Assembly (NCBI GenBank): GCA_947003675.1
Contig: CAMQPJ010000097.1
Location: 1 to 5,632 of the forward strand
Length of the DNA stretch: 5,632 bases
From: an uncultured Collinsella sp.
Lineage (GTDB): Bacteria; Actinomycetota; Coriobacteriia; Coriobacteriales; Coriobacteriaceae
Direction of reading: 5' to 3'
Shown: positions 1-5,632 of the stretch, piece by piece
Position numbering within the stretch: the stretch's first letter is position 1
Layout of the letters: the number at the start of each line of letters is the position of its first letter
Position numbers and translations under genes: made by a program
The notes under the pieces: generated by a model
What the model saw: the letters and a program-made list of their open reading frames with translations, nothing else
Database searches by the model: none
Told to the model about the DNA's origin: nothing

Positions 1-964
1 AGCTCTGGATGTCGCCGGGCGTGGCATTGCCGGTCAGCGCGAGCTGCGCGCCCACCACGACAACGCCCACGTAACCCATGTTGCCCACCAGGCTCATAAG
101 CGGCATCATCAGGCCCGACAGGAACTGCGAACGCCAGCCACTAATAAACAGGCGGTCGTTTTGACGGTCGAACTCCTCGATTGAGGCCTCGGCGCGGTCG
201 AACACCTGAATGACGTTTTGACCGGCAAAGTCCTCCTCGATAATGCCGTTGACGGCGCCCAGGACCTGCTGCTGCTCGCGGAAGTACGGCTGCGAGAAGT
301 GAATCATCACCATCAAGATAATTGCGGCTGCCGGCAGCGTGAGCACGGTGACGCCGGTGAGCGGCAGGCTGATCGACAGCATCATGACGAGCACGCCGAT
401 AATCTGCGTCACCGACGTGATGAGCTGCGTCACGCTCTGGTTGAGCGACTGACCCAGCGTATCGACGTCGTTGGTGATGCGGCTGAGCACGTCGCCCTTG
501 CTGTGGCCGTTGAAGTAGCTCATCGGCACGACGGCAATCTTGGCGGCAATCTCCTTGCGCATGCGGTAGCAGATCTTTTGCGTGACACCGGTCATGAGCC
601 AGCCCTGGATCAGGCTGCAGGCAGAGCTCGCCAGATACAGGCAGAGCAAAAAGCCGAGCGTCTTGGCGATCCAGTTAAAGTCGACATCGCCGGTGCCGTT
701 GACCTTGGCAACCAGGCCCTCGAACAGCTTGGTCGTAACCTGGCCGAGTACCTTGGGTCCCACAATGTTAAAGATGACCGAGCATACGGCAAAGGCGACG
801 GCGACAAACACGGCAACCTTGTGCTGGCCGATATAGCCGAGCAGCTGCCTCATGGTGCCCTTAAAGTCCTTGGCCTTTTCGCCGCGACGCATGCCGCCCA
901 TGCGGCCCATGGGTCCACGCTGACGGGTGGGCTTGGGAATTTGGGTCTTGGTCTCGTCTGCCAT
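1..964 (-). CDS. ABC exporter half-transporter, N-terminal membrane domain (partial, 3' end beyond window)
   Basis: This gene encodes the second half of a probable heterodimeric ABC exporter in the cytoplasmic membrane. The 321 residues visible begin MADETKTQIPKPTRQRG, followed by a Gly/Met/Arg-rich cytoplasmic stretch and GEKAKDFKGTMRQLLGYI, a lead-in common in YheH/BmrD-like exporters. Likely membrane helices are at about residues 48-71, 102-122, 182-200, 203-221 and 283-306, with a sixth starting near the window edge. The first intracellular coupling region reads MSYFNGHSKGDVLSRITNDV (residues 148-166), typical of type IV ABC exporters. The nucleotide-binding domain lies outside the window. 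The ATG overlaps the stop of the upstream transporter gene as TAATG, and AAGGAGG sits 9 nt upstream, which fixes the start. I infer that it pairs with the upstream subunit and should carry the catalytically intact ATPase motifs, because that partner lacks them. The substrate cannot be told from sequence. Confidence 0.93.
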   Translation of the reverse strand, partial: MADETKTQIPKPTRQRGPMGRMGGMRRGEKAKDFKGTMRQLLGYIGQHKVAVFVAVAFAVCSVIFNIVGPKVLGQVTTKLFEGLVAKVNGTGDVDFNWIAKTLGFLLCLYLASSACSLIQGWLMTGVTQKICYRMRKEIAAKIAVVPMSYFNGHSKGDVLSRITNDVDTLGQSLNQSVTQLITSVTQIIGVLVMMLSISLPLTGVTVLTLPAAAIILMVMIHFSQPYFREQQQVLGAVNGIIEEDFAGQNVIQVFDRAEASIEEFDRQNDRLFISGWRSQFLSGLMMPLMSLVGNMGYVGVVVVGAQLALTGNATPGDIQS

Positions 965-3333
965 TAGCGCTCGCCTCCTTCCATGACGGCTGCAATCTCT
1001 TCTTGGGTAAGTCCCAGCTCCTTGGCGGAAAGCTGCGACTGTGCGATTTCCAGGTACGCCGGGCAGCTGCGCAGCAGCTCCTCGTGCGTACCGGTGCCCA
1101 CCACGTGGCCGTCGTCGAGCACGATGATCTGGTCGGCGTGCATGATGGTCGCGATGCGTTGTGCCACGACCACGAGTGCGGCGTCGGTAACGTTTTTAGC
1201 CAGCTCCTCGCGCAGGCGCGCGTCGGTCTTGTAGTCAAGCGCGCTAAACGAGTCATCGAACACCACGACCTCGGGCTTTTTGGCCAGGGCGCGGGCGATG
1301 GCCAGGCGCTGGCGCTGACCGCCCGAGACATTGGAGCCGCCCTGGCTGATGGGGGAGTCGTAGCCGCCCTCGCGCTCGGCGATAAAGTCCTCGGCCTGGG
1401 CGATGCGTGCCGCCCGGTACATGTCCTCGTCGCTCACCATGTCGCCGGCAAACTTAAGGTTGCTCTCGACGGTGCCCGAGAACAGGCGTCCCTGCTGCGG
1501 GATATAGCCAATGCGGCGGCGTAGCTCGGAAAGGGTCATATCGCGCACATCGATGCCGTCGATCGAAATGCTGCCGCCCGTGACGTCGTACAGGCGCGGA
1601 ATCAACTGCACGAGCGTGGACTTGCCCGAGCCCGTGGAACCAATGATGCCGAGCATCTGACCGGCGTGCGTGGTGAAGTTTACACCGCTAATGACGTCGG
1701 CGCGGGCATCGGGATACTGGAAACTCACGTCACGGAAGGTGAGCTCGCCGCGCGGCGCGCTGGCAGCGGGCAGTTTGGGCGAGGTGGGGTCGTTGATGCT
1801 CGTGGGGCAGGTGATGACCTCTTCCACGCGCTCGGCTGCGACCTCGGCGCGGGGCAGGATGACCGAAACCATGGTGAGGATCATAAACGCCATGACGATC
1901 TGCATGGTGTAGGAGATGAACGCCATCATGTTGCCGACCTGCATCACGCCGTCGGACACGCCCTGCGCGCCAAACCAGACGATAAGCACGGTGATGCAGT
2001 TCATGACGAGCATCATGAGCGGCATCATAAAGCTCATGGCGCGGTTGGTGTAGAGCTGCGTGGTCATTAGGTCGAGCGAAGCCTTGTCAAAACGCTCGAG
2101 CTCATGTTCCTCGCGGTTGAACGAGCGGATGGGCATAAGGCCGTCGAGCAGCTCGCGGGCGGTAAGGTTCACGCGGTCCACAAAGCTCTGCATCTTTTTG
2201 AACTTGGGCATGGTGAGGCCCATGAGCACGCCGACGACAGCCGAAACCGCGATGATGGCCACAGCGATGGTCCACTCCAGGCCGGTATGGTTGGCCAGGA
2301 CGCGCATGACGGCGACGATGCCCATGACGGGAGCCATCAGGCACATGCGGATAAACAGGGTTGCGGCCATCTGGATCTGCTGAATATCGTTGGTGCAGCG
2401 GGTGATGAGCGAGGCCTGGCTAAACTTGCCCACCTCGGCCGGCGAGAAGTGCATAACCTTGTTGAAGGTCTCGCGGCGCAGGTCGCGGGCGATGGAGCAG
2501 GCGGTGCGCGAAGCCACGGCGCCGGTCAGGATGGTGGCGACCAGCGACACCAGACACAGACCAAACATCGTGGTCGCCATGCGGCCCAGGTAGGCGTTCT
2601 GCACGTCAGCGGGGTCGATGCCCTGTGCCTTGTACTCGTCCTGCACGTAGCTCACGGCGCGCTGGGTGACGATGGAGCCCGACATGGAGCCCATTTTGTC
2701 AGCCATATCGTTGGCGCCCTCGACGAGCTTGCCCTGATCGATAAGACCGCCTTCAACGCCTAGGCGCAGGCTCTTCATGGTGATCTTACCGCCGTCGGCG
2801 TCGATCTGCTTTTGCATGCTCTGCGCGGCTGCGGCCTTCTGCTGCATCTCGGCGAGCTGCTCGGGCGTCATCGCTGCCATCTGCTCGGGGGTGGGCATGG
2901 CCTGAGCGGCGCCGCCATCGCTTGCCTCGGTGGATGCGCCGGTCATGTCGCCCATGGAGTCGGCGTCGATACCCTGGTCGAGCGAAAGGACGACGGTCTC
3001 GGGCAGGCTCATAATGTCGGCAATCTTGCCTCCATCGGCACGCTCTTCCTCGGTGCCCATGTACGTTCGAATGCCGTTTTTGTCAGCCTTGCTAAACACG
3101 GCCTCCACAGCCTTGGCGTCCTTGGCGCTCATAAAGAGTTCGAGGTCGTCGAGCGATTCGGCGCGAATGGTGTCGGGTACGGGCGAGGCGATGCCGCCTT
3201 GCTGCACGCCCACGTCGACGATATCGCTCATGTAGGTAGGCAGTGCCAGATCGGCGTTGCAACTGATTACGATAAGTACGATAGCTGCGAACAGTGCCAG
3301 GATATGCTTTTTAAAGAGCTTGAGAATCCTCAC
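964..3333 (-). CDS. ABC exporter half-transporter with degenerate ATPase site and large extracytoplasmic insertion
   Basis: This is a full-length 789-residue fused membrane/ATPase half-transporter; simple half-transporters are usually near 580-620 residues. TM1 is at about 10-32. An extracytoplasmic insertion follows at about 38-250, including a Met/Gln/Ala-rich part near 145-175. TM2 to TM6 lie at about 253-275, 328-348, 353-374, 436-456 and 464-493. The coupling segment FSQASLITRCTNDI (304-317) is typical of YheI/BmrC/TM287-type exporters. The ATPase domain has an A-loop Tyr540, Walker A GSTGSGKST (565-573), Q-loop Gln613, intact signature VSGGQ (669-673) and Walker B ending at Asp693. The next residue, normally the catalytic Glu, is Asp694, and the switch His is Gln725 (VVVAQRIATI). 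These changes mark the degenerate subunit of a heterodimer; the partner is the downstream gene. Translation starts at GTG, which overlaps the regulator's stop as GTGA, with AAAGGAG 9 nt upstream. An ATG at 3338-3340 is out of frame. It probably exports drugs, lipids or peptides; the cargo is unknown. Confidence 0.96.
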   Translation of the reverse strand: MRILKLFKKHILALFAAIVLIVISCNADLALPTYMSDIVDVGVQQGGIASPVPDTIRAESLDDLELFMSAKDAKAVEAVFSKADKNGIRTYMGTEEERADGGKIADIMSLPETVVLSLDQGIDADSMGDMTGASTEASDGGAAQAMPTPEQMAAMTPEQLAEMQQKAAAAQSMQKQIDADGGKITMKSLRLGVEGGLIDQGKLVEGANDMADKMGSMSGSIVTQRAVSYVQDEYKAQGIDPADVQNAYLGRMATTMFGLCLVSLVATILTGAVASRTACSIARDLRRETFNKVMHFSPAEVGKFSQASLITRCTNDIQQIQMAATLFIRMCLMAPVMGIVAVMRVLANHTGLEWTIAVAIIAVSAVVGVLMGLTMPKFKKMQSFVDRVNLTARELLDGLMPIRSFNREEHELERFDKASLDLMTTQLYTNRAMSFMMPLMMLVMNCITVLIVWFGAQGVSDGVMQVGNMMAFISYTMQIVMAFMILTMVSVILPRAEVAAERVEEVITCPTSINDPTSPKLPAASAPRGELTFRDVSFQYPDARADVISGVNFTTHAGQMLGIIGSTGSGKSTLVQLIPRLYDVTGGSISIDGIDVRDMTLSELRRRIGYIPQQGRLFSGTVESNLKFAGDMVSDEDMYRAARIAQAEDFIAEREGGYDSPISQGGSNVSGGQRQRLAIARALAKKPEVVVFDDSFSALDYKTDARLREELAKNVTDAALVVVAQRIATIMHADQIIVLDDGHVVGTGTHEELLRSCPAYLEIAQSQLSAKELGLTQEEIAAVMEGGER
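974..980 (-). promoter_or_regulatory. Ribosome binding site for the second half-transporter
   Basis: AAGGAGG lies 9 nt before the ATG at 962-964, inside the last codons of the upstream gene. Together with the TAATG stop-start overlap it supports coupled translation, which would help balance the two subunits of a heterodimer. Confidence 0.85.
2845..2892 (-). repeat. Tandem 8-residue repeat in the extracytoplasmic insertion
   Basis: Within the transporter's insertion, residues 148-155 (TPEQMAAM) and 156-163 (TPEQLAEM) form a tandem duplication of eight residues with two substitutions. It is followed by a Gln/Ala/Met-rich stretch likely to be helical. The repeat suggests a short helical, perhaps coiled, arm projecting outside the membrane. 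Such segments tend to vary in length between relatives; no function can be assigned. Confidence 0.7.
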
Positions 3334-3779
3334 TCGGCATCTCTCCTTTCTTGATTGCGGTCGATAATTTCGTTGGCACGCCTTAGAAGGCGCACCATCT
3401 CTTGGGTATCTGTTTCGCCGAGCTGCTCGAGGAAAGCCGCAGTACGGTTCTCGAATTCCCGACGTTTGATTTCGAGGACCTGGAATCCCTTGTCGGTCAC
3501 CGTGACGTGTACGCGACGACGGTCGGTCTTTGAGTGCTTGCGCTCGACCCAGCCCTTGGCTTCGAGGGCGCGCAGAATATTGGCGATACGGGCGTTCGAG
3601 ACCCAGGCACGATCAGCGAGTTCGCTCGGCGTGAGCGAGCCGCCAGCGAGCATGAGGGCGCGCATGACAGCCATCTCGCCGCCGAGAGCTTTGTCCGCAA
3701 AGCGCGAAATACGCTGATGCATGCTGCCAAACTCAGTTAAGAGCTGACGCCCAAGCTCATGGAAATCGGTATCTTCCAC
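3330..3779 (-). CDS. MarR-family transcriptional regulator
   Basis: This 149-residue protein has the size and layout of a MarR-family dimeric winged-helix DNA-binding protein. Residues 5-30 would form the first dimerisation helix. LTPSELADRAWVSNARIANI (49-68) contains the helix-turn-helix. RALEAKGWVERKHSKTDRRR (70-89) leads into the wing, with the family hallmark D-R-R-R then VHVTVTDKG (90-98). The C-terminal helices (100-149) complete the dimer interface. It is the first gene of an operon with two ABC half-transporters, and its TGA overlaps the GTG of the next gene. This arrangement usually means the regulator represses its own operon and releases DNA when it binds a compound the exporter handles; both points are inference here. 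The start is GTG, with AGGGG 6 nt upstream. The first internal ATG (codon 20) would remove much of helix 1 and is less likely. Confidence 0.95.
   Translation of the reverse strand: MEDTDFHELGRQLLTEFGSMHQRISRFADKALGGEMAVMRALMLAGGSLTPSELADRAWVSNARIANILRALEAKGWVERKHSKTDRRRVHVTVTDKGFQVLEIKRREFENRTAAFLEQLGETDTQEMVRLLRRANEIIDRNQERRDAE
3343..3349 (-). promoter_or_regulatory. Ribosome binding site that sets the GTG start of the first half-transporter
   Basis: AAAGGAG stands 9 nt before GTG (3331-3333). A nearby ATG at 3338-3340 is only 2 nt from the site and is in another frame, so the GTG is the better start. The site lies within the end of the regulator gene. Confidence 0.8.
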
Positions 3780-3785
3780 CGAAAA

Positions 3786-3790
3786 CCCCT
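3786..3790 (-). promoter_or_regulatory. Ribosome binding site that sets the GTG start of the MarR regulator
   Basis: AGGGG is separated by 6 nt (TTTTCG) from GTG at 3777-3779. This supports the longer protein over one starting at the internal ATG at 3720-3722. Confidence 0.6.
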
Positions 3791-3794
3791 AACA

Positions 3795-3875
3795 CTAGAA
3801 ACTATTTTCGGTGAAAGATGATACCCCTGCACGCGCACCCTATGCGGTAGATTTTGGGACATGCCTAGAAAACTA
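3795..3875. promoter_or_regulatory. Candidate MarR operator pair, CTAGAAA(A)CTA
   Basis: CTAGAAACTA occurs at 3795-3804 and CTAGAAAACTA at 3865-3875. Each copy is itself a small inverted repeat (TAG...CTA). An overlapping inverted repeat, GAAA-CTAT-TTTC, is at 3798-3809. The first copy lies just ahead of the regulator's start codon, where self-repressing MarR proteins commonly bind; the second overlaps the long palindrome. The assignment as an operator is inference from position and symmetry. Confidence 0.35.
3818..3823 (-). promoter_or_regulatory. Possible -10 element for the MarR-ABC operon
   Basis: On the minus strand, TATCAT matches five of six bases of the -10 consensus and would place the transcript start about 30 nt before the GTG codon. 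No good -35 hexamer is visible at the expected distance, so this is a weak call. If correct, the CTAGAAACTA site at 3795-3804 would lie just downstream of the transcription start, a good place for a repressor. Confidence 0.3.
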
Positions 3876-3951
3876 CCTTTAGGCGACCTCCGTACACCGT
3901 CGGTGCCAGTAAAGTTTGGGGCAGATCGTTAGGCATGTCCCAAAGCCTACT
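3846..3951. repeat. Long interrupted palindrome with perfect 15-bp core arms
   Basis: TTTGGGACATGCCTA at 3853-3867 is the exact reverse complement of TAGGCATGTCCCAAA at 3930-3944. The arms can be stretched to 3846-3868 and 3929-3951: 19 of 23 positions are complementary and the other four differ by transitions. In a plus-strand RNA, three of those four become G-U pairs. The 62 nt between the core arms can form a smaller hairpin: CTTTA (3877-3881) with TAAAG (3910-3914), then GGC (3882-3884) with GCC (3905-3907). The element could be a MITE or REP-like intergenic repeat, a structured RNA, or a regulatory site. No clear target-site duplication flanks it and no T-run follows it, so neither a recent insertion nor a terminator is directly supported. 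Confidence 0.85.
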
Positions 3952-3992
3952 CAGAGGCACTTTACCCTGCTAAAGCTGGCATAACAGCTAGA

Positions 3993-4052
3993 GTGAACGT
4001 CGTACAAAGGCAAGGAAAAAACCAAACAAATCGGTGAACGGTAGTTGTTCAC
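3993..4052. promoter_or_regulatory. Three GTGAAC half-sites, two as an inverted repeat, upstream of the pflB promoter
   Basis: GTGAAC at 4034-4039 and its reverse complement GTTCAC at 4047-4052 form a 6-7-6 inverted repeat about 20 bp before the candidate -35 element. A further GTGAAC(G) is at 3993-3999, 41 bp (about four helical turns) from the second copy. Same-face spacing suits a dimeric activator or repressor binding at two places. The sites match neither the FNR (TTGAT-N4-ATCAA) nor a full Rex consensus, so the cognate protein is unknown. Confidence 0.45.
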
Positions 4053-4071
4053 GCTCGCATTTCCTGCGGAT

Positions 4072-4098
4072 TTGTTAAAAATGCCCTAATGGTATAAA
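4072..4098 (+). promoter_or_regulatory. Candidate pflB promoter
   Basis: TTGTTA (4072-4077) and TATAAA (4093-4098) are separated by 15 bp. The -10 is preceded by TGG, an extended -10 motif that can offset the short spacer, and is followed by an A-tract. Transcription starting near 4105 would give pflB a leader of about 225 nt. The first hexamer overlaps TTGTTAA, which resembles half of a Rex site, but no matching second half follows. Confidence 0.45.
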
Positions 4099-4109
4099 AA
4101 AAGAAACAT

Positions 4110-4143
4110 ATAACAGCCCTGATGAAGGGGGTGGCTATGTTAT
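4110..4143 (+). other. Possible hairpin in the pflB leader
   Basis: ATAAC-AGCC (4110-4118) can pair with GGCT-AT-GTTAT (4133-4143), giving nine base pairs with a two-base bulge around a 14-nt loop. The G-run 4127-4131 lies in the loop, just ahead of an ATG at 4137. The hairpin would lie at the very start of the transcript from the candidate promoter. It could be a chance fold. Confidence 0.3.
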
Positions 4144-4311
4144 CCTTCTCAAACGGGTGAAATCTTGGGTTTTGGGTTGCAGTTCCAAGGTGGACAAACG
4201 TTTTTCTCTGCACCAACGTGTGGTGAAGAACGGAAGAAGCCGGTAGTGCAAGCCGATAATTCAAGAATTCAATAAGTAGCGGTGTGAGAGAGCGCCGCAT
4301 TACACGTAACT

Positions 4312-4316
4312 AGGAG
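4312..4316 (+). promoter_or_regulatory. Ribosome binding site for pflB
   Basis: AGGAG lies 12 nt before the ATG at 4329, a slightly long spacing. An in-frame TAG at 4311-4313 overlaps it, and there is no other in-frame start between that stop and the ATG, so the start is fixed. Confidence 0.65.
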
Positions 4317-4328
4317 CGTGGTTACACA

Positions 4329-5632
4329 ATGCAGGAGGCATGGGAAGGCTTCAAGGAAGGTATCTGGACGGGAGAGGTTGACGTCCGAGACTTCATCCAG
4401 AAGAACTACACCCCCTACGAGGGCGATGAGTCGTTCCTCGTAGGTCCGACCGAGCGTACCAAGGAGCTGTGGGGCGAGGTTCTCGACCTGCTGCTTAAGG
4501 AGCGCGAGCAGGGTGGTGTCCTCGATATGGACACCAAGACCGTTACGGGTATCGTGAGCCACCCCGCTGGCTACATCGATAACGCCCACCGCGAGAAGGA
4601 GACCATCGTCGGTCTCCAGACTGACAAGCCGCTCAAGCGCGCGCTGCACGTCAACGGTGGTATCCGCATCGCTTGCCAGGCTGCCAGCCAGCACGGCTAC
4701 AAGGTCGACGAGAACGTTGTTGAGCGCTACACCTTTGAGCGCAAGACCCACAACGCCGGCGTCTTCGATGTTTACACCCCCGAGATGCGTGCTTGCCGCT
4801 CGGCTCACATCATCACCGGTCTGCCCGATGGCTATGGCCGCGGCCGCATCATCGGCGACTACCGTCGTGTTGCCCTGTACGGCGTCGACTACCTGATCAA
4901 GGACAAGGAGGCCCAGAAGGCTTCCACTCCGACGGTCATGACCGCCGACAACATCCGCGACCGTGAGGAGCTGCAGGAGCAGATCCGCGCCCTCGGCGAG
5001 CTCAAGATGATGGCCGAGACCTATGGTTTCGACATTTCCAACCCTGCTACCAACACGCAGGAGGCCATCCAGTGGATGTACTTCGCCTACCTTGCTGCCG
5101 TCAAGGAGCAGAACGGCGCCGCTATGTCCATCGGCCGTACCTCTACGTTCATCGACATCTATGCTGAGCGCGACCTTGCCAACGGTACCTTCACCGAGGA
5201 GCAGATCCAGGAGTTCGTGGATCACTTCATCATGAAGCTCCGCATGGTCAAGTTTGCCCGTACCCCCGAGTACCAGGCCCTGTTCACCGGCGACCCGCAG
5301 TGGGTCACCGAGTCCATCGGCGGCATGGGTGTCGACGGCCGTACGCTCGTTACCAAGATGAGCTACCGCTACCTGCACACGCTCGAGAACATGGGCACCA
5401 GCCCCGAGCCCAACATGACCGTTCTGTGGTCGACCCGTCTGCCCGAGAACTTCAAGAAGTTCTGCGCCAAGACTTCTGTCGCCAGCTCCTCGATCCAGTA
5501 CGAGAACGACGACCTCATGCGCGTTTACCACGGCGACGACTACGGCATCGCCTGCTGCGTGTCCTCCATGCGCATCGGCAAGGAGATGCAGTTCTTCGGC
5601 GCCCGCGCCAACCTGGCCAAGTGCCTGCTGTA
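4329..5632 (+). CDS. pflB: Pyruvate formate-lyase (formate C-acetyltransferase), N-terminal part
   Basis: PFL is a cytoplasmic, oxygen-sensitive glycyl-radical enzyme that converts pyruvate and CoA to acetyl-CoA and formate in fermentation. The 434 visible codons match the E. coli PflB layout almost throughout, for example [19 protein letters not shown] (residues 19-37), [17 protein letters not shown] with the Arg cluster at 171-173 that includes the pyruvate-binding Arg, and [13 protein letters not shown]. The catalytic pair is Cys409-Cys410 in [10 protein letters not shown], equivalent to Cys418-Cys419 of E. coli. The N-terminus is a few residues shorter than in E. coli, and an in-frame stop just upstream shows this is real. 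The C-terminal third, with the RVSGYAV glycyl-radical loop, lies beyond the window, as would any activating enzyme gene (pflA). Codon use is strongly biased to AAG, GAG, AAC and TAC, consistent with high expression. The long leader suggests regulation, but no FNR-type box is apparent. Confidence 0.98.
   Translation, partial: MQEAWEGFKEGIWTGEVDVRDFIQKNYTPYEGDESFLVGPTERTKELWGEVLDLLLKEREQGGVLDMDTKTVTGIVSHPAGYIDNAHREKETIVGLQTDKPLKRALHVNGGIRIACQAASQHGYKVDENVVERYTFERKTHNAGVFDVYTPEMRACRSAHIITGLPDGYGRGRIIGDYRRVALYGVDYLIKDKEAQKASTPTVMTADNIRDREELQEQIRALGELKMMAETYGFDISNPATNTQEAIQWMYFAYLAAVKEQNGAAMSIGRTSTFIDIYAERDLANGTFTEEQIQEFVDHFIMKLRMVKFARTPEYQALFTGDPQWVTESIGGMGVDGRTLVTKMSYRYLHTLENMGTSPEPNMTVLWSTRLPENFKKFCAKTSVASSSIQYENDDLMRVYHGDDYGIACCVSSMRIGKEMQFFGARANLAKCLL

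Larger units (their letters stand above)
3780..4328. other. Divergent intergenic region between the exporter operon and pflB
   Basis: These 549 bp separate the start codons of two divergent transcription units and are visibly richer in A and T than the genes. I see no convincing protein-coding gene, tRNA or rRNA. The region holds a long interrupted palindrome (3846-3951), a direct repeat pair near the regulator (3795-3804 and 3865-3875), short inverted repeats at 3960-3975 (CTTTA/TAAAG) and 3974-3989 (AGCTG/CAGCT), GTGAAC half-sites (3993-4052), a likely pflB promoter (4072-4098), and several small hairpins downstream of it, including CACCA/TGGTG at 4211-4225. A 7-bp tandem repeat TTGGGTT sits at 4165-4178. 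The length is generous for a simple pair of promoters, so complex regulation or an inserted element is plausible. Confidence 0.85.

Noticed and set aside
218..967. Open reading frame of 249 codons on the plus strand
   Set aside because: It is antisense to the second half-transporter, whose translation has clear membrane helices and a coupling motif. The His/Asp/Arg-rich product looks like a shadow frame. The same holds for the other plus-strand frames over 983-3354.
3846..3951. Long palindrome as a transcription terminator
   Set aside because: It lies between the 5' ends of two divergent genes, its arms are 62 nt apart, and no T-run follows either arm, so a rho-independent terminator is unlikely.
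4072..4090. Rex-like or FNR-like box at TTGTTAAAAATG
   Set aside because: Only one half-site is present. No TTAACAA partner or TTGAT-N4-ATCAA arrangement is found, so the bases are better explained as part of a promoter.
4049..4300. Open reading frame of 83 codons on the minus strand in the intergenic region
   Set aside because: There is no ribosome binding site before its ATG, no recognisable family, and it covers the likely pflB promoter and leader. Its Phe- and Ile-rich content follows from AT-rich DNA.
4332..4342. AGGAGG followed by ATG at 4340 just inside pflB
   Set aside because: The ATG is out of frame with the enzyme and only 1-2 nt from the purine run. The ATG at 4329 gives the conserved AWEGF start of the protein.
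4269..5531. Open reading frame of 420 codons on the minus strand opposite pflB
   Set aside because: It is fully antisense to a clearly conserved pyruvate formate-lyase. Its Leu/Val/Gly/Asp-rich, low-complexity translation is what the complement of a strongly codon-biased GC-rich gene yields. It has no recognisable domain.
1..5632. CRISPR array, tRNA, rRNA, transposase or phage genes
   Set aside because: No regularly spaced repeats, RNA gene landmarks or recombinase-like proteins are seen on either strand.

Overview
The window looks like chromosomal DNA from a GC-rich, fermentative, anaerobic actinobacterium, most likely a Coriobacteriia gut species such as Collinsella. This rests on the GC-rich codon use, the pyruvate formate-lyase and the style of the transporter proteins. 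It is an inference from composition and protein flavour, and Bifidobacterium-like hosts are not excluded.

Left part (1-3779, all on the minus strand): one tightly packed three-gene operon. Transcription runs right to left, from a MarR-family regulator (3330-3779) to a 789-residue ABC half-transporter (964-3333) to a second ABC half-transporter (1-964, cut by the window edge inside its membrane domain). The junctions are a GTGA overlap and a TAATG overlap, so translation is probably coupled. The first half-transporter has Asp in place of the catalytic Glu after Walker B and Gln in place of the switch (H-loop) His. This is the pattern of the degenerate subunit in heterodimeric exporters such as TM287/288 and BmrC/BmrD. 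It also has an extracytoplasmic insertion of about 210 residues between its first two membrane helices. The operon most simply encodes a heterodimeric drug or peptide exporter controlled by its own MarR sensor.

Middle (3780-4328, 549 bp): a divergent, AT-richer intergenic region. Its most striking feature is a long interrupted palindrome at 3846-3951 with a perfect 15-bp core repeat and 62 nt between the core arms, which themselves contain a smaller hairpin. It also holds a pair of CTAGAAA(A)CTA repeats near the regulator gene, three GTGAAC half-sites (two forming an inverted repeat), a plausible promoter for the right-hand gene, and a possible structured leader with a very short reading frame.

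Right part (4329-5632, plus strand): the first 434 codons of pyruvate formate-lyase (pflB), including the active-site Cys-Cys pair. The glycyl-radical C-terminus lies beyond the window. The gene is divergent from the exporter operon, and nothing in the sequence shows that the two share a function.

The protein families are all familiar. The least explained signals are in the intergenic region.
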